Origin: Actinomycetota bacterium | Lineage (GTDB): Bacteria > Actinomycetota > Actinomycetes > Nanopelagicales > Nanopelagicaceae | Assembly (NCBI GenBank): GCA_947381255.1 | Contig: CANCUC010000039.1 | Coordinates: forward strand, 1-7,031 | DNA: 7,031 nucleotides | Direction of reading: 5' to 3' | In this document: positions 1 to 5,952 of the stretch, piece by piece | How the letters are laid out: every line of letters begins with the position of its first letter | Position numbering within the stretch: position 1 is the first letter of the stretch | Program-made: the position numbers and the translations under genes | The notes under the pieces: model-generated | The model's database searches: none | Seen by the model: the letters and a program-made list of their open reading frames with translations, nothing else | What the model was told of the DNA's origin: nothing

Positions 1-65
1 TTTCCTCCCAAGAGTTCGCCCATACTGCGATTGCCCTCATTGAAGGGAAATACCAAACGCTCCAT
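1..65 (-). CDS. ppdK: Pyruvate, phosphate dikinase, N-terminal fragment (cut by window edge)
   Basis: The reading frame starts at ATG 65-63 and stays open to the left edge, giving 21 codons. The protein begins MERLVFPFNEGNRSMGELLGG. The pattern F-x-E-G-N-x-x-M-x-x-L-L-G-G-K is the start of the ATP-grasp nucleotide-binding domain of pyruvate, phosphate dikinase, which interconverts pyruvate + ATP + Pi with PEP + AMP + PPi in the cytoplasm. PEP synthase has a related but different opening (VGGKNASLGEM type), so PPDK fits better. A GAAAGG ribosome site (77-72) sits 6 bases before the ATG. The gene begins 27 bases after the stop of the upstream permease, so it is probably the last or a later gene of the transport operon. 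Inference: it recycles pyruvate from sugar-acid breakdown to PEP. Only the very N-terminus is visible, so integrity of the rest is unknown. Confidence 0.82.
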   Translation of the reverse strand, partial: MERLVFPFNEGNRSMGELLGG

Positions 66-92
66 CACTAACCTTTCGTAGAAGTACCGTTC

Positions 93-1022
93 CTATTCCT
101 TGATAGAACCGGCCAACATTCCGCGGATCAATCGTTTCTGTGAGATCAAAAATACGATCATCACAGGAACTGCAACCAAAATACCTGCGAGTGCAATTTC
201 TGGTTTAAGGATCGGAACAGATGTCGCGCCGTTACCAGGGTTAATAGCTGGTGTTGAGAAGAAGAGTGCTCCAAGTCCAACTGGAAGCGTGTAGTGCTCT
301 GGGGATGGAAGCATGATGTACGGCATGAAGTAGTTACCCCAGTTGCCGACGAAGGCGAAGAAAGCAAGGAGCGCCAAGAGAGGATGACTGAGCGGGAAGG
401 CAATCTTGGTGTACAAACCAAAATCCGAACATCCATCTAACCTCGCTGATTCATAAATCTCAGGTGGAATCGTGTTGGAGTAGTAGATGTAGGACAAGAA
501 GGCACCAAAGGGGTAGAGCGATGAGATCAAGATAACCGAGAGTGGATTATCGATCAGATTCACCTTATTCATCTCAATAAAGAGCGGAATAACCAGAGCA
601 ACCGGTGGAACCAACATCATGATCAAGGTTGAAATAAGGAAAGTCTTCTTAAATCGAATTCGTGAAGCTGAGATAACGAATCCTGCCAAGGAAGCCGTCA
701 CGCTTGCGAAGACCACGATCGCTAGGTTGTAGGTGACTGAGTTAATTACCCAGTGCGCCAAAACTCCACTGTTGAAATCTTGGAGGTTCTTCCAAGCGCG
801 AATATAGCCATGGAAGCTGGCGAATGAGAGGGGATTCTTGTAGGAAACCTGTCGATCTGTTTTAGAAGGGGCGAGAATCAACCAGAGCATTGGAATGACA
901 CTGAAGATGGCCCAAAAAATGAGCCAGCCATTTACGGCGTAATGGCCAATGCTGATCTTGCGCTTCTTCTTGCGTGGGGCTTCAGGAGTTGCTGGAGCCT
1001 TCTTATCGAAATCAATGCTCAT
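93..1022 (-). CDS. CUT1-type carbohydrate ABC transporter permease (MalG/UgpE-like)
   Basis: This 309-residue inner-membrane permease forms one half of the channel of a binding-protein-dependent sugar importer. About six hydrophobic segments are visible (near residues 29-52, 94-118, 127-150, 160-181, 213-233 and 275-295). The cytoplasmic EAA loop that contacts the ATPase lies at 188-210 (EIYESARLDGC..., ending in IAFP). The C-terminus KRLIRGMLAGSIKE is the usual MalG/UgpE ending, so the protein is full length. The N-terminal 30 residues are unusually basic (RKKKRK at 17-22), as expected for a cytoplasmic tail. Its ATG overlaps the stop of the other permease gene by 4 bases (ATGA), so the two are translationally coupled. 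No ATPase gene lies nearby; many actinomycetes share one MsiK/UgpC-type ATPase among such transporters. The substrate cannot be read from the permease itself. Confidence 0.93.
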   Translation of the reverse strand: MSIDFDKKAPATPEAPRKKKRKISIGHYAVNGWLIFWAIFSVIPMLWLILAPSKTDRQVSYKNPLSFASFHGYIRAWKNLQDFNSGVLAHWVINSVTYNLAIVVFASVTASLAGFVISASRIRFKKTFLISTLIMMLVPPVALVIPLFIEMNKVNLIDNPLSVILISSLYPFGAFLSYIYYSNTIPPEIYESARLDGCSDFGLYTKIAFPLSHPLLALLAFFAFVGNWGNYFMPYIMLPSPEHYTLPVGLGALFFSTPAINPGNGATSVPILKPEIALAGILVAVPVMIVFLISQKRLIRGMLAGSIKE

Positions 1023-1960
1023 GCTGCAGCCGCCTCACGCTTCTTGGCTTCCTTCGCCAATTTCTTTGGACTCTTAAAATTCACATCTTCGAACATATCT
1101 GTCTTAAAAATAACGAGCAGGGCACCAATCAAACTTGGAACAAGAAGCATGAGAGAGAGCGCAGATGCCTCACCGAAGTTTCCATTGTCGAATGCGAGTG
1201 AATAGCTCAACTGATCAAAAGACCACTGCTGAGCGATACCGTGATAAACACTCGAGTTAAGGAGTTGAGGTTCAACGAAGATCTGAAGTCCGCCGGCGAA
1301 AACAAGTACGCCCATGTAAATCACATATTTACGGATGAGAGGAAGTTTAATTTTCGTAGCGAGTTGGAATTGAGTACATCCATCAACGCGTGCTGCTTCC
1401 AGAATTTCTCCGGAGATAGATTGCAGGGAACCGAATTGAATCAAGATCCACTGCCCAGCTAATGACAAGAAGGCCATAAAGACCAAGATGTAAGTTAAGT
1501 TTGAAGTTTTCCAAATTTGAGATGCTTGTGTGATACCAAAGAAGTGCATAACGCCTTTGAAAGGACTGAGGGTTGGCTCAAGCAACACATACCAGAGCAG
1601 AACAGCTACAGAACCGGAGATACATGCCGGAACGATGTAGGCCAGACGTACCCACTTCTTCCAAGGTGCAGTATCTGTATCTAGCATTAATGACATCGCC
1701 ACTACAAAGAAAATCATCAGAGGAACAAAGAGCGCCATGAAACCAAGCACATGCCAGGCAGCGGGAACTAAGCGAAAGTCATGAAGCACTATCTTAATTA
1801 CGTGCCAACCGCCGTTGGGGTTAGAAGGGGACTTGGTCGGAACGTTGAAGATGGCCATGATCAGTGGCAATACTCCGAAGAAAAAGAGAAGCAATAAATA
1901 CGGGGAGAGCATGAGGATCATTAAAAGATTCTTCGGCTTTTGGCGTCGACCGTGGCTCAC
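1019..1960 (-). CDS. CUT1-type carbohydrate ABC transporter permease (MalF/UgpA-like)
   Basis: This 313-residue membrane protein is the partner of the MalG-like permease encoded just downstream. Hydrophobic segments lie near residues 12-38, 68-92, 104-128, 155-178, 211-230 and 266-286. The EAA loop at 185-208 (EILEAARVDGC..., ending in IKLP) is typical of the MalF/UgpA branch. The start is GTG (1960-1958), chosen because AGGAG lies 6 bases upstream and the protein then opens MSHGRRQKPK before the first membrane helix. The C-terminus carries a Lys/Ala-rich tail (KSPKKLAKEAKKREAAAA), which is longer and more basic than the usual short ending and is probably cytoplasmic. The gene follows the binding-protein gene after a 70-base gap that contains a strong stem-loop, which probably lowers permease output relative to the binding protein. 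Confidence 0.93.
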   Translation of the reverse strand: MSHGRRQKPKNLLMILMLSPYLLLLFFFGVLPLIMAIFNVPTKSPSNPNGGWHVIKIVLHDFRLVPAAWHVLGFMALFVPLMIFFVVAMSLMLDTDTAPWKKWVRLAYIVPACISGSVAVLLWYVLLEPTLSPFKGVMHFFGITQASQIWKTSNLTYILVFMAFLSLAGQWILIQFGSLQSISGEILEAARVDGCTQFQLATKIKLPLIRKYVIYMGVLVFAGGLQIFVEPQLLNSSVYHGIAQQWSFDQLSYSLAFDNGNFGEASALSLMLLVPSLIGALLVIFKTDMFEDVNFKSPKKLAKEAKKREAAAA

Positions 1961-1965
1961 ATTAA

Positions 1966-1970
1966 CTCCT
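1966..1970 (-). promoter_or_regulatory. Ribosome binding site of the MalF-like permease (decides GTG start)
   Basis: On the minus strand AGGAG is followed by six bases (TTAATG... ending TTAAT) and then GTG. This spacing supports initiation at GTG 1960-1958 rather than at the next ATG, 13 codons inside the first hydrophobic segment. Confidence 0.7.
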
Positions 1971-1982
1971 AATTTTAAGAAG

Positions 1983-2011
1983 CCTCGCAGGACGTATTAG
2001 GTCCTGCGAGG
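1983..2011 (-). terminator. Stem-loop between binding-protein and permease genes (attenuating terminator or mRNA-processing hairpin)
   Basis: CCTCGCAGGAC (1983-1993) and GTCCTGCGAGG (2001-2011) are perfect 11-base inverted repeats around a 7-base loop. Read on the minus strand, the stem is followed by CTTCTTAAAATT, which is T-rich but not a clean U-tract. It lies 19 bases after the binding-protein stop and 22 bases before the permease start. In sugar ABC operons such a hairpin commonly ends most transcripts, or protects the 3' end of the binding-protein mRNA, so that this protein is made in excess over the membrane parts. Whether it terminates or only stabilises cannot be decided from sequence. 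Confidence 0.72.
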
Positions 2012-2030
2012 TCTTTACTGAACTTTCTTC

Positions 2031-3341
2031 TTACTTTTTAACTACGGCATACCCAACTTGAGTGGCCGCATTCGATGTATATGTTGCATAGGCATCAATA
2101 GCCTTCTGGAGGTCCTTGGACTGTTTGATTTCAGTATCCCAAGAGGCACCCCAGGCGCCATTTGCGTCATAGCGAACAGGCTTTGTTCCGCCCCAGATCA
2201 ATTGTGCCTGCGTATCGAGTGCAGGAACAATGCTCTGTGCGTAGTAAGCATCCTTAGCAACGGCTTGTACCCAGATCTTGTTTCCAGGACCGTATGCAGG
2301 ATAGGTAGGAGCTCCGTGACTTCCATCAGGGTTCTTCACCGAGACGAGGTTACGAGCATCTCCGACCATGAACATTGCGAAGGCGAGAGCTTCCTTTGGA
2401 TACTTTGAGTGAGGTGAAACGGTGTAAATACCGCCACCATATTCTCCAGAGTATGCCTTGCTCTCACCAGGCCACGTTGGCATATTTGCCGTTGCAACCT
2501 GTCCTGCTGGAACGTTGTAAGAGCTAGCAGGGCGAAGAACGAACTGACCCCACCATGATGGACCAATGTTCATCAACCACTTGCCGGCTTGTCCAACATC
2601 CTTGATGTAACCAGCATCGAATGGGCTGCGTACATCAATTACGCCGCTATCGATAAGTGGTTGTAGAAGTGTCGCAACTCGGGTGCAATGTGAATCCTTC
2701 GAGTTGATAACAACAACTGTGTCAGACTTTGCAACGTTCAATGGGCACTGTGAAGGCTCCAAGAAGCTTGAGTAGCCAGCTTGATCTCCAAGTGATCCAA
2801 GTGAATATCCAGGGTGGTTCTTTGCAACGTCTGCGCCGATAGCAGCGAATTCAGCCATGGTTGTTGGAACCTTGTAACCGAATTGAGTCATCAATGTTTT
2901 GTTGTACCAAAGAACTGTCTGAGCAAGGTCATTCTTTACACAGTAGTAGTGGCCATTGAGTTTGCACCAGTTGTTACCGTTTCCAAATGCCTTCCAGATT
3001 GCTGGAGATTGAAGCGCATCGAGTTGAAGAGCATCGTTAACCAATGGGTTCTTCAAGAATGCAACGTCATTAGGAGGACCGAAAACTACATCTGGCCAAC
3101 CTTTTTTGACTGTGTTGAATAGTTGTACTTTTGCAACGAGATCACCTTGGGCGTGGAGTTGAACGTTGACGTTAACTTTGCCCTTCATGATCTGTGCATA
3201 CAACTGTGCACCAGGAAGGCGAGGTGAGTCGACCCAAATGGTGATAGATGGAATCGCTGCTTGTGTAGCGACTGGAGTTACTAAAGAAGCTCCCAACAAT
3301 GCGGCCGTTGCTACGACCAGCAAGGAATGCTTTCTTTTCAA
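2031..3341 (-). CDS. Extracellular carbohydrate-binding protein of an ABC importer (family 1 SBP)
   Basis: This 436-residue protein is the usual length for CUT1 solute-binding proteins. An N-terminal signal (KRK, then a hydrophobic stretch at about 6-22, then ATQA before Ala29) directs it outside the membrane; cleavage after about residue 28 is likely. The body shows family features: ITIWVDSPR at the first strand, WPDVVFGPPND at 82-92, LWYNKTLM at 144-151, GPSWWGQF at 260-267, and a C-terminal helical lobe. There is no lipobox Cys near the signal end, which is unusual for a monoderm-type cell where such proteins are normally lipoproteins. Four Cys (126, 134, 199, 219) may form disulfides. The start is TTG (3341-3339), supported by GAAAGGGG 6 bases upstream. 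It heads the operon with two permeases. The substrate is not determinable; a sugar feeding the adjacent L-fuconate pathway is inferred from context. Confidence 0.92.
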   Translation of the reverse strand: MKRKHSLLVVATAALLGASLVTPVATQAAIPSITIWVDSPRLPGAQLYAQIMKGKVNVNVQLHAQGDLVAKVQLFNTVKKGWPDVVFGPPNDVAFLKNPLVNDALQLDALQSPAIWKAFGNGNNWCKLNGHYYCVKNDLAQTVLWYNKTLMTQFGYKVPTTMAEFAAIGADVAKNHPGYSLGSLGDQAGYSSFLEPSQCPLNVAKSDTVVVINSKDSHCTRVATLLQPLIDSGVIDVRSPFDAGYIKDVGQAGKWLMNIGPSWWGQFVLRPASSYNVPAGQVATANMPTWPGESKAYSGEYGGGIYTVSPHSKYPKEALAFAMFMVGDARNLVSVKNPDGSHGAPTYPAYGPGNKIWVQAVAKDAYYAQSIVPALDTQAQLIWGGTKPVRYDANGAWGASWDTEIKQSKDLQKAIDAYATYTSNAATQVGYAVVKK

Positions 3342-3347
3342 GGTTTT

Positions 3348-3355
3348 CCCCTTTC
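3348..3355 (-). promoter_or_regulatory. Ribosome binding site of the binding-protein gene (supports TTG start)
   Basis: GAAAGGGG on the minus strand lies 6 bases before TTG 3341-3339. No ATG or GTG in this frame lies at a better distance, and the TTG gives a complete positively charged signal-peptide n-region (KRK). Confidence 0.65.
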
Positions 3356-3364
3356 GTTGCTAAC

Positions 3365-3386
3365 CCACCTATCGAGGGATCGGTGG
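3365..3386. repeat. Imperfect inverted repeat in the binding-protein leader
   Basis: CCACC (3365-3369) pairs with GGTGG (3382-3386) and the inner ATC pairs with GAT, with one mismatch and a GAGG loop. It lies about 10 bases upstream of the ribosome site of the binding-protein gene, within its likely 5' leader. It could be a leader hairpin or a weak operator; it is short enough to be chance. Confidence 0.3.
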
Positions 3387-3390
3387 CCAG

Positions 3391-3419
3391 TTGGCATGAG
3401 GTTAGAGGATAAATACTAT
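3391..3419 (+). promoter_or_regulatory. Candidate sigma-70-type promoter for the plus-strand catabolic operon
   Basis: TTGGCA (3391-3396, one mismatch to TTGACA) is followed after 17 bases by TACTAT (3414-3419, four of six to TATAAT). Transcription would start near 3426 and give a leader of about 110 bases. The -10 element lies inside the left arm of the palindrome at 3411-3433, so a bound regulator would block it. The opposite strand carries the mirror-image TACTAT (3430-3425), but with no convincing -35 for the minus operon. Confidence 0.42.
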
Positions 3420-3433
3420 TTCGTATAGTATTT
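3411..3433. promoter_or_regulatory. Perfect 9-bp inverted repeat, candidate operator between the divergent operons
   Basis: AAATACTAT (3411-3419) and ATAGTATTT (3425-3433) are exact reverse complements around TTCGT. The dyad sits about 80 bases upstream of the binding-protein start and about 105 bases upstream of the first catabolic gene, which is where a shared operator is expected. A regulator of the GntR FCD family is encoded at the end of the plus-strand operon; such proteins bind short AT-containing dyads. Its binding here is inference. Confidence 0.5.
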
Positions 3434-3442
3434 TCGAAAATA
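3429..3442. promoter_or_regulatory. Perfect 14-bp palindrome overlapping the first dyad
   Basis: TATTTTCGAAAATA reads the same on both strands and shares five bases with the right arm of the dyad at 3411-3433. The two symmetric elements together fill 3411-3442. It may be a second operator half or site for another regulator. AT-rich palindromes occur by chance, but the overlap and position argue for function. Confidence 0.4.
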
Positions 3443-3526
3443 ATTCTCTAGGATGTCCCAAAGTTGATTAAAGAATATGTGGCGATTTGAACGGGAAAAA
3501 TTTCTCGTTATCAAAAAGTTACAAAT

Positions 3527-3534
3527 AAAGGAGG
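3527..3534 (+). promoter_or_regulatory. Strong Shine-Dalgarno that favours GTG 3542 as the start of the first enolase-superfamily gene
   Basis: AAAGGAGG ends one base before ATG 3536, which is too close for normal initiation, but seven bases before the in-frame GTG at 3542-3544. The GTG is therefore the more likely start and shortens the protein by two residues (361 instead of 363). Confidence 0.65.
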
Positions 3535-3535
3535 C

Positions 3536-4627
3536 ATGAGCGTGAAGATTACTAATGTAGAAGTCGTTCTAGTCGATCGCCCTGCATTCTCCCCCGCCTT
3601 CGTTTGGCGCAAAAACGTACCCGGCTCTGATCCTGCTGGAGTAACTGGATGGCTTGTCATAGAAACAGATGCAGGAATTACTGGTTTCGCAACTGCACCT
3701 CGCGGTGTGATTCTCAAGGATTATGTTGAACGGAGATTTAAGGCAGAGCTCATCGGTCAAGATCCACTCAACCGCGAATATTTGTGGGAACGAGTGTGGG
3801 AGTTAGATCGCATTGAACGTTTCGCACCAAATATGGCGCACGTTGTTGATGTTGCCCTCTGGGACATTGCGGGCAAGCAAGCACAACTACCAGTGTGGAA
3901 GTTGCTCGGTGGTTTTCGTGAATCGATTCAGGCATATGCATCCACAGTTACATTTTCTAGCATTCCAGAATTTCTTGAGATTGCAGATCAATGCTTAGCA
4001 CTTGGTTATCCCGCAATTAAGTTACATGCATTTGGTGATGCTAAGAAAGATGCACTTCTCTGCACGAAGCTTCGTGAACATGTTGGCGATGACATTCCTT
4101 TGATGTATGACGGATCAGCTGGCTTTGATCTTATGGATGCTACATATCTTGGTCATGCATTATCTGACTCTGGTTACCTTTGGTATGAAGAGCCAATGCG
4201 TGAATTTAGCGTTACTGCATATAAGTGGTTAGGAGAGCGCGTACGCGTTCCACTATTACTTGGTGAAGTAACAGATGGTGCACATATGAGTGCAGGAGAT
4301 TTCATCGCAACTGGCGTCGCCTCTGCAGTGCGAACAAGTACATTCTTGCGCGGCGGATTTACTGGCGCGATGCGTATTGCTCATCTTGCTGATTCATTCC
4401 ATCTCCGCGCTGAAGTTCATGGATATGGTTTAGAAAGTGCGCACCTTTGCATGGCGATCAAGAACAATACCTATTACGAGTCGCTGGTCTTTGAAAATCC
4501 TATTAAGCGCGAAGCGATGGTTGATAGCAACGGATTAGTCCATGCCCCAAAGAATCCTGGTGTTGGCTATGAAGGTGTGTGGAGTGAGTCCGGTGTTCCA
4601 ATCGGATTAGAGAAATTTGTAGCGTAA
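3536..4627 (+). CDS. Enolase-superfamily protein, mandelate racemase subgroup, probable sugar-acid dehydratase with altered active site
   Basis: The 363 residues (361 from the better-spaced GTG at 3542) cover the full family: an N-terminal capping domain (about 1-125) and a (beta/alpha)7-beta barrel. Offset by 2-3, the residues match mandelate racemase: K162, metal ligands D192 (MYDGS), E218 (WYEEP) and E244 (LLGE), H295 (EVHG) and E315 (YYESL). Two expected catalytic residues differ: H164 replaces the second Lys of KxK (IKLH), and S268 (RTSTFLRGG) stands where the Asp that pairs with the His usually is. Members abstract a proton next to a carboxylate and usually dehydrate or epimerise acid sugars in the cytoplasm. 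It is first in an operon whose next gene is L-fuconate dehydratase, sharing a stop/start overlap (TAATG). The exact substrate is unknown; racemase, epimerase or dehydratase are all possible. Confidence 0.88.
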   Translation: MSVKITNVEVVLVDRPAFSPAFVWRKNVPGSDPAGVTGWLVIETDAGITGFATAPRGVILKDYVERRFKAELIGQDPLNREYLWERVWELDRIERFAPNMAHVVDVALWDIAGKQAQLPVWKLLGGFRESIQAYASTVTFSSIPEFLEIADQCLALGYPAIKLHAFGDAKKDALLCTKLREHVGDDIPLMYDGSAGFDLMDATYLGHALSDSGYLWYEEPMREFSVTAYKWLGERVRVPLLLGEVTDGAHMSAGDFIATGVASAVRTSTFLRGGFTGAMRIAHLADSFHLRAEVHGYGLESAHLCMAIKNNTYYESLVFENPIKREAMVDSNGLVHAPKNPGVGYEGVWSESGVPIGLEKFVA

Positions 4628-5952
4628 TGACTTACACAATCCTGCGGGCAGAGGCCTTCGATGTAAGGTTCCCAACCTCGAAAATGTTGGATGGATCAGA
4701 TGCGATGAATGCTGATCCAGACTACTCCGCAGCCTATTTACGCCTCTTTACCGAGAGCTCGGCTCTCACTGGCGACTCCCTTGTTTTCACTATCGGTCGC
4801 GGTAATGATGTGCAGATTGCGGCGATCGAAATTTTGATGGAGAAGGTTGTCGGTTTAACCACAGATGATGCCTTCGCTCGCATTGGAGATATCGCGCGCG
4901 AACTCTCTGCTGACAGTCAACTACGTTGGCTAGGTACGGATAAGGGTGTCTTTCACATGGCAGCGGGTGCGGTTCTCAATGCGCTCTGGGATCTCTTCGC
5001 AAAGGAACGCGGAGTTCCGCTCTGGAAGTTGCTATCGGACCTCACTCCAGAACAGCTAGTTGATGCAATTGATTTTAGATATATCGCAGATGTCTTAACT
5101 CCTGAAGAAGCTTTACAAATTTTGAGGGCAAGAGTTTCTGAACGTTCAGCCAACGAAGCTTTGCTGCTGCGCGACGGGGTGCGCGCTTACACAACAACAC
5201 CAGGCTGGCTCGGTTATACCGATGAGAAGATGTTGGATCTCACCCGTGAGGCAGTTGCTGATGGTTTCACTCTCATCAAATACAAATGTGGCAAATCAAT
5301 AGAAGATGATCGCAGACGTTTAACAAAGGTACGCGCAGAGGTTGGGCCAGACTTTAAGATTGCCATAGATGCTAACCAAGTATGGAATGTTGACACTGCA
5401 ATTGCTTGGGTCAATCAGCTACAAGAATTTAAATTGGAATGGATCGAAGAGCCAACACATCCTGATGATGTTGTAGGGCATGCAAGAATTGCTAAAGAGG
5501 TAGCGCCTACTCGAGTTGCGACTGGTGAGATGGCAGCAAACCGATTGGTCTTCAAACAACTATTGCAGCTGAATGCAATCTCATTTATGCAAATTGATGC
5601 GACCCGCGTTGCTGGTGTCAATGAAAATATCGCAAATATTTTGTTAGCTGCCAAATTTAATATTCCCGTGGTTCCACATGCAGGTGGAATCGGACTCTGT
5701 GAAATGGTCCAACACCTTGCAATGTTTGATGCCGTAGCAGTTACGGGACATCACGATCGACGGATTGTTGAATACGTAGACCACCTACATGAGCATTTCC
5801 TAGAACCTGCGAGGGTGGTAGCAGGTGCTTATCAAGCACCTGCACTACCTGGGGGAGGCGGACATATGAAAGACGAGAGCATTCAGAAATACATCTATCC
5901 ATCCGGTAGTTACTGGATTTCTGAACTATCAATGAATGGAGCGAAGAGATGA
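4627..5952 (+). CDS. fucD: L-fuconate dehydratase (enolase superfamily)
   Basis: The enzyme removes water from L-fuconate to give 2-keto-3-deoxy-L-fuconate in the non-phosphorylated L-fucose pathway. The 441-residue protein closely follows the FucD/ENOSF1 (rTS) family throughout: VRFPTS and DGSDAMNADPDYSAAY at the N-terminus, RWLGTDKGVFH, DFRYIADVLT, WLGYTDE, PHAGGIGLCE and EYVDHLHEHF. The active site is complete: K218-x-K220 (IKYK), metal ligands D248 (IDANQ), E274 (WIEEP) and E301 (ATGE), the dyad D324 (QIDATR) and H351 (VPHAGG), and E382. These numbers coincide with those I recall for Xanthomonas FucD. The ATG overlaps the preceding stop by one base (TAATG) with only a weak ribosome site, so translation is probably coupled. 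Related 6-deoxy or pentose sugar acids may also be substrates. Confidence 0.93.
   Translation: MTYTILRAEAFDVRFPTSKMLDGSDAMNADPDYSAAYLRLFTESSALTGDSLVFTIGRGNDVQIAAIEILMEKVVGLTTDDAFARIGDIARELSADSQLRWLGTDKGVFHMAAGAVLNALWDLFAKERGVPLWKLLSDLTPEQLVDAIDFRYIADVLTPEEALQILRARVSERSANEALLLRDGVRAYTTTPGWLGYTDEKMLDLTREAVADGFTLIKYKCGKSIEDDRRRLTKVRAEVGPDFKIAIDANQVWNVDTAIAWVNQLQEFKLEWIEEPTHPDDVVGHARIAKEVAPTRVATGEMAANRLVFKQLLQLNAISFMQIDATRVAGVNENIANILLAAKFNIPVVPHAGGIGLCEMVQHLAMFDAVAVTGHHDRRIVEYVDHLHEHFLEPARVVAGAYQAPALPGGGGHMKDESIQKYIYPSGSYWISELSMNGAKR
5817..5849 (+). repeat. Inverted repeat inside the 3' part of fucD
   Basis: GCAGGTGCTT (5821-5830) and AAGCACCTGC (5834-5843) are perfect 10-base arms around ATC. 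With one bulged base the stem extends outward by GGTA (5817-5820) and TACC (5846-5849). It encodes part of VVAGAYQAPALPG near the end of the protein. It may be a chance product of the coding sequence or an mRNA structure. Confidence 0.4.

Noticed and set aside
1..65. PEP synthase (ppsA) as an alternative identity for the left-edge gene
   Set aside because: The opening F-x-E-G-N-x-x-M-x-x-L-L-G-G is the PPDK pattern; PEP synthase N-termini differ at these positions.
2336..2566. Minus-strand open frame in another phase inside the binding-protein gene
   Set aside because: It is fully contained in a strongly supported gene on the same strand and its product shows no recognisable pattern.
3464..3492. 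TTGATT followed by AT-rich bases as a second plus-strand promoter
   Set aside because: No acceptable -10 hexamer lies 16-18 bases downstream.
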